Shown piece by piece: positions 1-10,870 of a stretch of 64,000 nucleotides of DNA. The stretch lies in assembly GCA_028641055.1 (NCBI GenBank), contig CM054058.1, positions 239,678,187 through 239,742,186 of the forward strand. Reading direction: 5' to 3'. Within the stretch, counting starts at the first letter, position 1; each line of letters begins with the position of its first letter. This DNA is from Alopecurus myosuroides. Lineage: Eukaryota; Streptophyta; Magnoliopsida; Poales; Poaceae. Under the pieces are notes generated by a model. It was not told the origin of the DNA and searched no databases. It saw only the letters and a program-made list of their open reading frames with translations. A program made the translations under genes and the position numbers.

Positions 1-223
1 TATCTTTTCTTCGGGGGATTATTCCCTGCCGAGCGTGTTTTGGAGAGGCCTGCGCGACGTAAAGTTAACTCCTCCGCCAGCCTTTCCGCTCGTCCAGATC
101 CTTGCGAGCTTCTTTGATCAGTGCGGTCGGTTTCACTAGATGGTAGTGGTATGCGGTTAGATCTTCCTACGGGGCTCCTTCTTCAATCGGCTGGGCGGAG
201 TGTACGGCCGCTTTTGCCTTGAC

Positions 224-736
224 CTAGGCTGCCCACGATACTTTAATGAGCTCTTGATCTGTCGCGCTCTCTTCCGTTTCCTCGGGTGGATTGTTCGATC
301 GTGCCATGCAGACCTGAGCCAGATATGGTCCGTGAGTCCTAGGCGTGGACCGGCGAGTTTCTTCGACCCGAGAAGACTCCTCTGAAGCGATGGTGTGGAA
401 GTTGCGAGTGCTGGGGCGCACGGATCCGCCGCTGGTTGCTAGGTCGCATCCAGCGTTATTGGGCAGCGAGTGGAGAGTTTCCGGGCTCGAGATTGACTCG
501 GAGTCAGATCCTTCGAGATCGGTTTGCTCGGGGAAGTGCATGATTCCTGCTTTGTTGGCGTGGAAGCGGAAGCTCCCGAACGTCAGGGTGAAGCTTTTCT
601 CCAATCCACTGAATGCCGGGCGCGATTCCGGCGAGTGGGGCGCGACGATGATCGACCCGGAGCGGATCGGATCTGCTGAAGTCAAAGCTCCGGGGCTCCA
701 GTTGAAGGTTGGCGATGATGAGGCCGAAGATGCCAT
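224..736 (-). pseudogene. gag N-terminus of Gypsy element G1 (partial)
   Basis: This minus-strand reading frame starts at an ATG 38 bp inside the element from the LTR edge and runs about 170 residues to a stop. The start MASSASSSPTFNWSP and the acidic and serine-rich stretch after it resemble the N-terminal part of gag polyproteins of Tat-type Gypsy elements. Gag would form the virus-like particle in the cytoplasm. An upstream ATG at 787 lies inside the LTR and is unlikely to be used. The rest of gag and all of pol would lie to the left, outside the window. The bases from 1 to 223 look like more of the same internal region but show no clear frame. The family call rests mainly on position behind the primer site, so confidence is moderate. 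Confidence 0.5.
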
Positions 737-754
737 GGATCCAGCGCCCGCCTT

Positions 755-773
755 TCCCACAGACGGCGCCAAT
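755..773 (-). other. primer binding site of element G1
   Basis: Reading on the minus strand, the LTR end CA is followed by ATTGGCGCCGTCTGTGGGA. TGGCGCC-type sites directly after the LTR are typical of plant Gypsy elements. The site fixes the orientation of the element: the internal region lies to the left. Confidence 0.75.
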
Positions 774-1264
774 TGTCGAATATGCATCTCAACAAGTCAC
801 TCGGGTGAACCGATAGGGTTTCGATTAGGAGAATGTGTAGGCGCTGGTGACAATCATCGGCAAACAGGGGGCACGATTTACCCAGTTTCGGGGCCCTCGC
901 TGAGGTAAAACCTTTACTCCTGCTTCTGTCGATTTGTATTAGCAATAGACCGGTTACAATGGGGGGTGCTCGAGTCGAGAGTTAGATCTCAATCTCAAGG
1001 CTTTTGGTGATGTGATATGGCTTAGTCCCCCTCTCGGTGGTTCTCCTGGCCTTATATAGGTGGCCAGGTCTCAAACCGCACCCGGGGGGATACAAACCCT
1101 AACCTTAAGACGGTTACAAGTTTCCTTTCTTGACTATCAAGGCTCCGCGGGTGGGCCTTGATTGGGTCTTCTAGAACTGTTCATGGCATATCCCTTCGGG
1201 CATAGGTCTTGGGCCTTGGACCGGGTAGCCTCACCCGATAGGTTCAGGACTCATCCCCTCGTCA
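774..1264 (-). repeat. 5' LTR of Gypsy element G1
   Basis: A 491-bp LTR that reads TGACGAGG at one end and TTCGACA at the other on the minus strand. It is followed by a primer site on the left. A TATA box (TATATAA, minus) lies at 1052-1058, dividing it into a promoter part and a transcribed leader. The partner LTR is outside the window. The element is inserted in AT-rich DNA that appears to be the 5' part of the CACTA transposon. Confidence 0.8.
1052..1058 (-). promoter_or_regulatory. TATA box of G1 LTR
   Basis: TATATAA on the minus strand inside the LTR, with about 280 bp of transcribed LTR between it and the primer site. This is the expected place for the promoter of a left-reading element. 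Confidence 0.6.
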
Positions 1265-1859
1265 AATGGTAGTTAAAATAACTTAGTTAGACCTTTGATT
1301 TTTTTAGGGTGCATGATTTTTAGTTGCTAATTGTCTACAAGAAAAACAAGAAAAATAGAAGAATAAAAACAAGATTTAGTTGCTAATTGTCTACAATTTT
1401 TAGGGTGATTTTTAAATAGTTTGTAGCACTTTTACATTAGCAATATGCCTAATTGTCTACAAATTTTATTTGTGAAATTAATACTTTTTTTAGGGTGCAT
1501 TATTTGAGTACTATACCAAGAAAAACAAAATATACCAAGAAAAACAAAAAACAAACTATTTAGTAGCATGCACTTTAAATATTTAGTAGCACTTTAAATA
1601 GTACAAATGTTTTTCACGAGAAATATTCAATTTAGCTTCCTGATGCTTAGGAGTGTGTATCTATCCTTGGATGAATTTAGGAGTCATAGAATGAGCTGAG
1701 TGATTTTTCTAGTGTTTAGGATATGTTGGATAATTAGTCTATGTTTATTAATATATTTCTGATTTTTTAGCTCGCTTGAGACTTGGTGTATGCTTAAGAG
1801 TTTAGGTAGCATTAATTTATTGTTAAAAAAGTTTGCTACATTCGTTTTGTAGTTAATCT

Positions 1860-3636
1860 ATGAACGCCCGCGGTAGAGAGATGGTGAAGAGGAAATCTTG
1901 AATGTAATATATTCCGATAGAGATGACGGTGAAGAGGAAGATTACAACTCACAATTTTTGAACGAATACGATGAGGGAGCTGAGATAGAACGAAGAGAAG
2001 AAGGGGTCTTAACAAATTCCGGCGAGGTATATTAAGCTTGTGTTGATCACCAGATGCATTAACTGATTTGTAGTGCACTTATTAACTAATTTTTATTTCG
2101 CCCTCCAGATCGAGCCAACCTGGTCAAAGGCAAGGAGGCCCGACCAAGAGGTTGGGTGATAGTCAAAGTTCCCGATCGAGGAAGTTGCAGAAGATGGCGG
2201 ATCGTTTGCTCTCGTAGTGAATATAAAAAAATTGTAAATCTATGTGGAGTTGTTGTTAGGGCCAACATCCCGATCAACATTCAAGTGACATAAGCCAAAA
2301 TGAGATGGTGATGGATCCAAATAGCCCAAGATGAGCCTTGGAATACGATAATGTCACATTTTAACCTACTGCAAAAAATGACAGATGCCATGAAGTTGAA
2401 AGTCAAGCAGCGGGTTCTTAAGAAGATGGCCATACAATTCCAGAGTTTCAAGCAAAAAATATGGAGTGAATGTCAGAAGAAAAAAAGAAATCCAAGATTC
2501 ACCGTTGCACTAGAGAAGCAAAATAATCACGGGGACACATTTAATGTGTACCGGGAATCTAAAGCCATGGAAAGTTCAAAAAAAAAGTGAAATGCTGCAA
2601 AAAAGGAATATCGGGATGTTATGGGGCCAGGTGGCTACAAGACTGCCGCGCCTAAGTGGGAAAAAAGAGACGTCGACCTGATTGCTAAAGGGATCACTCA
2701 AGAAACAATAGAATTTCCCAAGAGGTCCAAGCGCTGGTTGTACAGACATGGATCATCGTTGGACCTAGAGACAGGGAAGCTTGTTACAAGGGAAAAAATA
2801 AGGAAAAATTCAAACAGTCACCAAAGAAAATGTTAATTCATTAGACAAAGTTCAAAAGGGAACGTTCACACACTACAGAGAGAACGATGAGCTGTCACTC
2901 GTCCTCGGGAATCCTGAAAATGGACGATGAACACGAGGGTATCGCCCCGATGTTCCATGGAAGGATGGGTTTCTAGAGTGCGCTGACAGTTATAAAATCG
3001 TCAGAGAAAAAAGAAGCAGCGGTAAACCGGATCGAATGGCTAGAAGCAAATCACGAGAAATTACAATGCATAGTCATGCTGCAGCAGGACCGACTGGATA
3101 GGATTAATAGCCAATAAAGGACATCTGAGCGGCAACAAGAAGATCCTGCATTCAACGATAGTAACGTCGTCCCTTTTCAGCTGAAAAGAAGCATGGGTTC
3201 CATGCCGCTCCTTGGTGAGATGCACTGATAGATGAAGCACCGATATCTCGCTACCCCGTGCACGATATCACGAAGAAGAAAATGTGTGATCTACATCAGT
3301 CAATGAAGAACATATCCTTAAAGGTGGTGGTCGGCTTTGCTTTACCTAGTGAACCTAGAGCACGCTAACATGGGAGTCAGATCCCAGCTGGCTATGCTCG
3401 TGTCGGGGTAGATGAAATTCTGAATAGATAGAGTCACTGGAGCTTGCCATGACTGGAGGTGATGGGGAGAAAACACTGGGAGAAGTCATGGGTGGTATCA
3501 TTCTGTGGAAAAAGAAATACATTATGTTTGCAGACTCCACCCTCCATCGACTCCTCCTTGTAGAAATTCACCTCAGCAAAGTCCTGTCCTCCCTAATAGG
3601 GATCCCAACGCAAGTCCATCTCGATCTATGGAGCAT
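1860..3636 (+). pseudogene. CACTA transposon ORF, left part (degenerate)
   Basis: Blocks of the protein encoded next to the transposase in grass CACTA elements are readable, but in different frames and with stops. In order: an acidic segment (1930-2025); a block ending in CGVVVRANIPI (about 2120-2280); a basic block (2351-2590); GPGGYKTAAPKWEKRDVDLI and RSKRWLYRHG (2621-2836); NDELSLVLGNP (2880-2925); and ILWKKKYI with a proline and serine-rich tail (3300-3630). This order matches the plant transposase-associated (Ptta/En/Spm) protein family. The frame breaks off at 3636, where element A is inserted, and resumes at 39177. No catalytic transposase domain is seen in the window. The role of the protein is taken from the family, not shown here. 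Confidence 0.75.
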
Positions 3637-5212
3637 TGATGCTGGCGTAATCACACACTCGTTGGGAGACCCCCAAGCAGAAGGTATGACGTAGTCTATT
3701 GGAAAATTTCCCCCAATTAAGGAACCGGGGTTATCAGACCAGTAAGACTTCTTAGTCTTGAAGAAGGTTGCTTGTATCAATGGTGTCGTTTATCGATGTT
3801 GACCAAGTGTGGAACCTGACACGAACACAAACTCTCTCTTTCCCCAACTTTCCGGAAGGTGTCAATCTTTCGGTCTTGCTGAAAATAGGAAAATTAAACG
3901 TATAGAACCTTGAAAAGTAATTAAAGTAAAAATGGTACAGCGAGGAAACAATGATGAAAAGTACTTAAAACAAGGTTGCAAATATGAGGAATAGGATCGG
4001 GGCCATAGGTTCAATAGTGGTGTCTCTCCAAAGAAAACAAACATGTTGGGTGAATAAATTACAGCTGAGCAATTGACAAATCATGAACATATAACAATAC
4101 TATTATGACGAGAAAAATTTCACGGGTTCTAACATTGTAAACATTACGTCAAGGCATATGGACCGCTATCTAGCATGCATCCATATCTAAAAGTCTACCT
4201 CAAGAAAGCTATCCAGCAAATCTCTCTGGTATTAAGTTGCAACATGGAAGTGATTCCTTTGTGTGCAACAGATAAATGCATTAAGAACAATACATAATGT
4301 AAGAAGTGGTCCTCGTCCGTAGACAAGAGCACTGTTGTTTTCTACCTAGTAGCAACAACAAAGCCCCCATCTGTCAAGTTTATGCAACTCGAGCACAGAT
4401 GTAAGGGAGGCATGAGCCTACCATCTAGCATATAAACCCTCTCTTGGAGGTGAAAACAACTATGTGGCCAAGATAATCATAAAAACAGTAGATTATTGCA
4501 AGACAAGATTAAAACTCTCTACAAATATAAGTGAAACATTGACATGACCAAAATAATCATAATCTCATGGTTCATCGGGTTCCAGCAAACACAACATGCA
4601 CAATTACATAATGGTGGTCTCGATCATGTGAGGAAGCTCACAAGACTCTAAACATGGAGGCATAGGAGAGAGAACAACCATCTAGCTATCGTTGTTGACC
4701 CTTAGTCCCGAGATGAACTACTCACGCATCTGTCTGGAGGCGATCATGGCAATGTAGAGACCTCCGACGATGATCCCCCTCTCCGGGAGGGTGCCAGAGT
4801 AGGACTCCAAAAGCCCTAGATTGGAGTTTTGAGGTGACGACGCCTCTCTGTATGTTTCGTGGAAAATAACTCTATCTCCGTGATTTTTAGGGTTGAAGGC
4901 AATTTATGGGAGAAGAGGAGGCAAGAGGCGGTGCCAGGGTCGCCATGGGCCCACTAGGCGCGGCCTAGGGACAGGCCGTGCCTGGCTCCTCTCCGGCTCT
5001 TCTTTGGCCAGATCGCCCTTTTCGAGAATATTTCCTTAAGAATTCTGAAATAGAAAAAAAGAAGAAAACATCAACTGGCTTGGGGCATCTTGTTAATAGG
5101 TTAGACTATGAAAACATCCGGAAAACGGAAGAAAACATGTGGAAAACAAAAGGTATTGGGTACAAAACATGCATGGAGCATCAAAAATTATAGTTACGTT
5201 TGCAACGTATCA
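3637..5212 (-). repeat. 3' LTR of Gypsy element A
   Basis: A 1576-bp LTR with TGATGC and CGTATCA ends as read on the + strand. Its sequence corresponds along its length to 37518-39176. In the first 210 bp I count roughly one difference in eight bases, plus several indels in the GC-rich middle, so the insertion is old. It encodes nothing. Confidence 0.85.
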
Positions 5213-5650
5213 GTATCTCCAAGCTTAACTCCTTCTCGTCCTTGAGTAGGTAAGTGATAGCAAAATAATTTTTGAGGTGACATGAAGCCAACACTAATCT
5301 TGATCAACGTTTATGTAAAAACATTGCAAGTTGAGGTCAAAGTACTTTAATAAAGGCATAATAAATATTATTTGAACTAATGTAAACTTAGCAACCTTGT
5401 TGCACATGAAAAGTAACACAAATAAAAGACAATAAATAATGAAGCATTGAAAGTGATATGTTTGTTTCAATCATAAAGAAAAAACATAATAAAGTGGTAT
5501 CCAACTAGTCCTTCGTGTGGTAGCAAAACATAAATGCCAGGACACCTTCAAAGTTTAAATGGTGACTAGATACAAATAATTTGAGAGCAAGCAATACCAC
5601 AATCATGCATTAATCAATAATAAATACAATGAAGAATAGTTATTCTGAGT
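5213..5650 (-). other. 3' noncoding region of element A
   Basis: AT-rich DNA next to the 3' LTR. On the minus strand it ends in AAGCTTGGAGATACTGATACG, in which a purine-rich run (5213-5227) serves as polypurine tract just before the LTR start. No coding frame is seen. Its right edge, at about 5650, is the junction to the truncated gag of element C. Confidence 0.6.
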
Positions 5651-6300
5651 AAGTGATGTACAAGCAATGCATTCTTTCATCAATGGCTTAAAACCCGGCC
5701 TCGTACCATTCATGGTTGGTTTGAAAGAGCACATAGATCTAGGATCTATGATTACCATCGCCAATGAGCATGCATCGGCTGAAGACGATATCAGGGCGAG
5801 AGGTGGAAACATTAATGCTTTGGTTCAAGCCAAATAGGCGTCTCGTTCTGAAAATAAGGCCACTCCAGAAACATAGCCAAAACCCAAAGAAGTAAACATA
5901 GCCTTTGGAAAGGACAATAGAAATAGATGGAAGGGCAAAAGCACAGAAAGCAAGGAACATATCTCCTACTCTAAAGAAGAGTGGGAAAAAATTAAGTCGG
6001 AATCATGTGTTCACCATTCGAAATTTGGGAATCCTACCCATACAAACGCGCAGTGCCGTCTTAATAAGCACATGAAAGACAATACAGGATCCAGGAATAA
6101 AGGAAAGAATTCCAAAAGGAAATTCAACAAGCAAAAGCCGGAAGCTGACAAAGACGAAAGCGAGTCTGACACTAATGATAAAATCCAGGAGCAGCAGCGG
6201 AAGGGCAAGCCTAAATTCCCAAGAGTTGAAGGATAATGTAACCTAACTTTCCTTGGATCTCCTTCAGCAAAACAGGTCAAACAAACGCTTCGAGAAATCA
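5651..6300 (+). pseudogene. gag C-terminus of element C
   Basis: The frame begins in the middle of gag (FINGLKPGLVPFMVGL at about 5677) and contains stop codons. A degenerate zinc-knuckle region (CVHHSKFGNPTHTNAQC) lies at about 6007-6057, followed by a lysine-rich tail. Gag would bind the element RNA through the knuckle. Here the second Cys position reads His, so binding is doubtful even apart from the stops. It runs directly into the protease frame. Confidence 0.65.
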
Positions 6301-6329
6301 ATGCGGTTGTACCTCGAACCCAAAAGTAC

Positions 6330-7016
6330 TTGAAGTATTCGAATACGCCAATTACCTCGGATCAGTCTGATCATCCCGGGAATATACTAGAACCAGGCAC
6401 ACATGCTATGGTCGTAAGTCCTATTGTTCAAAACACTAGGCTCAAAAGGGTTCTGATGGATGGAGGATACAGTATCAATATCATGTACTTAAATACACTT
6501 AAGCAGTTGCATCTCTCCGAGACTCAGCTCAAACACAACAATTTACACTTTCACGACATTGTTCCCGGAAGGCAAGCACATTCCCTACGAGAAATTTCCC
6601 TAGAAGTAACCTTTGGAAAAAGGGAACACTTCCGCCAGGAAATGATCTCGTTCGAGGTGGTGCCGTTCGAAAGTGTGTACCACGCAATACTCGGACGTCC
6701 GGCTTTCGCCAAATTCATGGCAAGGTCATGCTACATCTACAACAAAATGAAGATGTCAGGGCCAAAAGGCAGATTAATCACCATATCAGGATATTTCAAG
6801 CTGGCAAACGAGCTGGAGAAAGGAAACGCCCTTTGCGCCGAACAGGTGCTACGGAAGGAGGAGCTGAAGGAGCTGGCTAAAGAAGTATCGCCGACAGAAA
6901 TGCCGGCAGGAAAAGAAAGCCGGAAGCCGGCAGATAGTTTTAAAGCCTCGGAGAATACAAAGAAGATCATCCTGGACCCCAAAGATCTGACAAAATTTAT
7001 TGTAGTAGGAACATGA
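6330..7016 (+). pseudogene. aspartic protease region of element C
   Basis: A 228-residue open stretch. MDGGYSINIMYLNTL near residue 44 corresponds to the active-site region that normally reads DGGSS in Tat elements, and YHAILGRPAFAKFMA near residue 117 is the conserved downstream block. The enzyme would cut the gag-pol polyprotein. The first DGG is kept but the following Ser is changed to Tyr. A linker rich in Glu and Lys leads to a TGA at 7014, after which the RT region begins in another frame. Confidence 0.75.
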
Positions 7017-7024
7017 ATGACTGA

Positions 7025-8079
7025 CAAATAGGAAAGCGCGTTCATCAAGTTCCTACGTGAGAACTGGGACATTTTCGCCTGGTCTCCTGCTGATATGCCA
7101 GGTGTTCCCAGGGAACTTGCTGAGTACCAACTGAAGGTTATTCCAGGATAAAAAAAACTGCCAAACAAGGTCTCCGTCGTTTCGACGGAAGAAGGCGGGA
7201 GGCTATTGGCAAGGAAATTATCCGGCTTTTAGCAGCTGATGTTATCCGGGAAGTTATACATACTGATTGGTCTGTGAACCCAGTATTAGTCTCGAAGAAG
7301 GATAGTATTATTCTTAGGATGTGTATAGATTACACCGGTCTGAACAAATTGTGCCCAAAAGATAGGTTCGTGTTACCGCGAATCGATCAAATAATAGATG
7401 CTACTGCTGGCTCTGAGCTTTTATGCTTTTTGGACGCTTATTTCGGGTATCATCGAATACGCATGAAAGAAGAAGACCAAATAAAAAACCTCTTTCATAA
7501 CACCCTATGGAACATACTATTACATAACCATGCCTTTTGGCCTGAAGAACGCCAGGTGCAACATACCATCGTTGCATGCAAAGATGTTTGCATAGTCAAA
7601 TTGGCAAAAACGTCCATGTTTACGTGGATGATATTGTCGTTGTGTCCAAGGAAAAGCATACGCTCCTTGAATATATACGAGAAACCTTCGACAATCTCCG
7701 CACTTACAAAATCAAGTTGAATCCATTAAAGTGCATATTCAGGGTTCCCTCGGGAAAGCTTCTGGGTTTTATCGTTTCTCACAGAGAGATAGAGGTAAAC
7801 CCGGAAACGATCAAAGCAATCTTAAACATCAAAATGCCTACATGTCTAAAAGATGTCCAAAGATTGACGGGTTCTGCAGCCGCTGTAAGCAGGTTCATAA
7901 TCCGGCTTGGCGACAAAGCTCTGCCATTATACAAATTGGTGAAGAAATCCGACAAATTTGAATGGACAGAAGAGGCAGACAAAGCATTAACCAAGTTGAA
8001 AGAAACTTTGATGAAAGCCTCCGATTTTGGCATACCCAAAAGACGAAGAACCCATGTTACTGTATCTCACAACAACTAA
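7025..8079 (+). pseudogene. reverse transcriptase of element C (broken)
   Basis: Conserved blocks are readable over several frames: FAWSPADMPGVPRELAEYQL (about 7075), VLVSKKDSIILRMCIDYTGLN (7280), KLCPKDRFVLPRIDQIID (7346), LCFLDAYFGYHRIRM (7420), and the catalytic box YVDD at 7621-7632. The remainder runs on to LTGSAAAVSRFI in the connection domain. The enzyme would copy the element RNA into DNA. A stop (7149-7151), frame changes before 7274 and near 7576, and loss of the SFMPFGLKNA-type block between them show it is not functional. The order of blocks fits Gypsy, not Copia. Confidence 0.85.
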
Positions 8080-8880
8080 TAGGGTTATTAGTGTGGTGAT
8101 AATTGTGGAAAGGAGGAAAGACGAGCAAAGTATTCCAGATCAACATCCAGTATACTACGTTAGCGAGGTATTTTCCGAGTCAAAACAAAGGTATCCATAT
8201 TATCAAAAACTAGCATATGGTGTATTTTTCGCATCCCGAAAACTCCGTCATTATTTCCAAGGACATTCCATAACTGTGGTAAGCAAAGCACCACTAGGAG
8301 ATATTATAAACAATGCGGACGCAACATGCAGAGTAGCCAAATGGGGCATTGTACTTGCTGGGTTCGAAATTAAGTACTAACCCCGGACGGCAATCAAATC
8401 CCAAGTGTTGGCATATTTCGTAGTTGGTTTGATAATAGCAATAGAAAACACACCAAGGCCGAAGTCGTAATATTGGATCATGAATTTTGACGGATCCAAA
8501 ATGAAAGAAAGCGCTAGCGCAGATGTGGTGCTCAAATCTCCAAAAGGCGACACAATGGAGTATGTATTACAAATACACTTCAACGCCAGCAATAACGTGG
8601 CAGAATACGAAGTATTGCTTTATGGCTTGTATATTGCAAAAGAAATAGGCGGAAAACGCATACTTTTCTATGGAGACTCGGACTTAGTACATCATCAGCT
8701 GAACCAGATATGGGATGTCAAAAGCCCCATAATAGCCGAATATTTGAGAACATTCGATGAGTTCGCCATTTGCTTCCTAGGATTTGAAGTGCATCACGTA
8801 AAAAGGGAATAAAACTGGAGCGCGGATGCTCTAGCCCGCATGGGCTCGGAAAGGGTGAAACTTTGTCACCTGGTGGATTC
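8027..8880 (+). pseudogene. RNase H regions of element C (broken)
   Basis: Two consecutive frames. The first (8027-8380) has PVYYVSEVFSESKQRYPYYQK, the block that follows reverse transcriptase in Gypsy elements. The second (8480-8812, extending in another frame to about 8865) has the archaeal-type RNase H seen in Tat elements: FDGSK, AEYEVLLYGL, YGDSDLV and ADALARMGS carry the acidic active-site positions. RNase H would remove the RNA strand during reverse transcription. A stop at 8378-8380 separates the two, and another (8810-8812) cuts before the last acidic residue. Confidence 0.75.
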
Positions 8881-9079
8881 ATGTAGCATTTGTACGAACC
8901 ATCAATAAAAGGTGGAGATGTTGATTATCCCCTAGTTCTCAAGTCGATAGAAGTTCTGCTTGTGAACGCGGATTGGACAATTCCATACTTAAACTTCTTA
9001 GTGAACCAGAAGTTCCCGGATGGAGTAGGCAAAGTTTTGCAAAGGCGGATAAAACACCGATGCAAAGGATACACGGTAA

Positions 9080-10229
9080 TCAACAGGTTTCCTGTATAAA
9101 CGCAGTACTATCGGAATTTTTCAGCAATGTATTTCGCTAGAAGATGGACGGCAAAGTCTGCAAGAATTCATGCCGGAGATTGCGGACATCATGCTCAGTC
9201 AAAAAGCATAGTTAAGAAAGCATTCCATACAGGGTTTTTCTGGCTCACAGCCAAGACAGATGCGGAGCACATAGTAAATACATGTGCCAGGATGCCAGTA
9301 CTACGCCAAGTAGACAAATATGCCGGCTCAAGCACTCAAGACTATCCCCATAACATGGCCGTTCGCGGTCCAGGGGCTAGATATGATGGGGCCATTCAAA
9401 ACTGCAAGAGGCGGACTTACACATCTACTCATTGCAGTGGATAAGTATACCAAGTGGGTGGAGGCAAAACCCATAAAAAAAACTTGACGGTGTGACAGCC
9501 AGAAATTTCGTCATTGACGTAGTCATGCGATATGGTGTTCCACATAGTATAACCACGGATAACGAGACACATTTCTCCATTGGAGAGTTGGCAAAGTATT
9601 GCCGAAAAACGGAAATTCGCTTAGATCTTGCATTTGTTGCGCACCCACAATCCAATGGTCAAGTTGAACGAATGAATAGTTCAATCTTGCAAGGAATACG
9701 CCCAAGACTCGAAACTCCTCTTCATAGAGCAGCTGGAGCATGGGTAGAAGAATTGCCTTCCGTGCTTTGGAGTATTCGAACGACGCCAAATAGATCAACA
9801 TGGCAAATACCTTTTTTCTTGGTCTATGGCCCAGAAGCAGTGCTTCCTACGGAGATGATCCATGATAGCCCAAGAGTGCAGACATACGATGACTCGGATG
9901 CTGAAAATGCGCGGCAAGATGTCGTTGATCTCTTAGCAGAAGAACGAGAACTTGTGTTGCAAAGATCCGCCATTTATCAGCAAGGCCTGCGGCGATATCA
10001 TAGCCGAAAAATGAAACACCAATCTTTTAAATAAGGTGATTTGGTGCTAATATTGGTACATGATAGAAAGCACAAGCTAGCCCCAATCTGGGAAGGACCG
10101 TTTGTCATTAGCAAGGCTATGAAAAATGGGTCATATTACCTTGTAGATATCGGGACACAGAAGATGACCCTAAAACCCGAATCGCAAGAGAAAAAGAAGC
10201 ATAGATGTAGAACTAGGAGAGACAAATAG
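9080..10229 (+). pseudogene. integrase of element C (broken)
   Basis: Three pieces. The zinc-binding region (about 9127-9320) keeps the His pair but the CxxC reads CARM, so the last Cys is lost. The catalytic core (9492-10034) keeps SITTDNETHF with the second Asp and HPQSNGQVERMN with the Glu; the first Asp region at about 9380 is frame-shifted. VYGPEAVLPTEM follows, and the C-terminal part (10041-10229) has the block KHKLAPIWEGPFVI. Integrase would insert the cDNA into the host genome. In-frame stops at 9442 and 10032 break it. From 10230 to 10870 there is spacer DNA without a convincing frame. Confidence 0.8.
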
Positions 10230-10870
10230 GCACTAGAGCATCCAACAGTTATGTCCCTTCTACACTTAGTTCAATTCTATGTAAACATCATTGATATCAT
10301 GAAATAAAGTTGTCAAAAATGCATGCAAATTGTTTTGTTTTGTCTTTATTGTTCAAAGCAAGATCCGCCTTATCTATTTCCCAATGATCATTCAATTTGC
10401 TTCAATGTTAAACCGAATTTTGCCTGCATTCTCGGAGTTATAAAAGTGAATGCTTTTGTCCTAAGGAGTCTACAGAACGCCAGATTCTGCCTGCGTGCAT
10501 GGTATTCATACCTTTAAATTCCTTACTATTCCTAAGTATTATCTGATTGTTTGTTGTGTTGGGTCACTTGATTTAGTAAGTAAAGTGCCAAGGTATAATC
10601 CATGATTCCGAGTTTCGACTGATTGGTTTCTTAACCCGGTGACTTGGCGTGAAGATTGCATACTTCTGGAATCACTTTAACACTAAGGAAAGTTAAGGCA
10701 TACAAACTAGAGAACTTAGAAGAAAAGGAATTAAAACTCTGAAAACTTGCAAAGCTGAATTTTACTACAAAGGATAAAAACTTGTTCATACAAAATATAG
10801 AATGCATTACAATTGAATTATACATTTTAAGAATAGTAATGCACCCTATTTGGATAATGGTTTTGAAGGC

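Noticed and set aside
224..908. Plus-strand frames of 60 to 190 residues at the left end
   Set aside because: They run antisense to gag and LTR of G1 and cross the primer site and LTR edge, so they cannot be genes.
3637..5212. Solo LTR interpretation of the left LTR of A
   Set aside because: The partner LTR at 37518, the primer site beside it and the split CACTA ORF with matching 5-bp flanks show one element with nested insertions.
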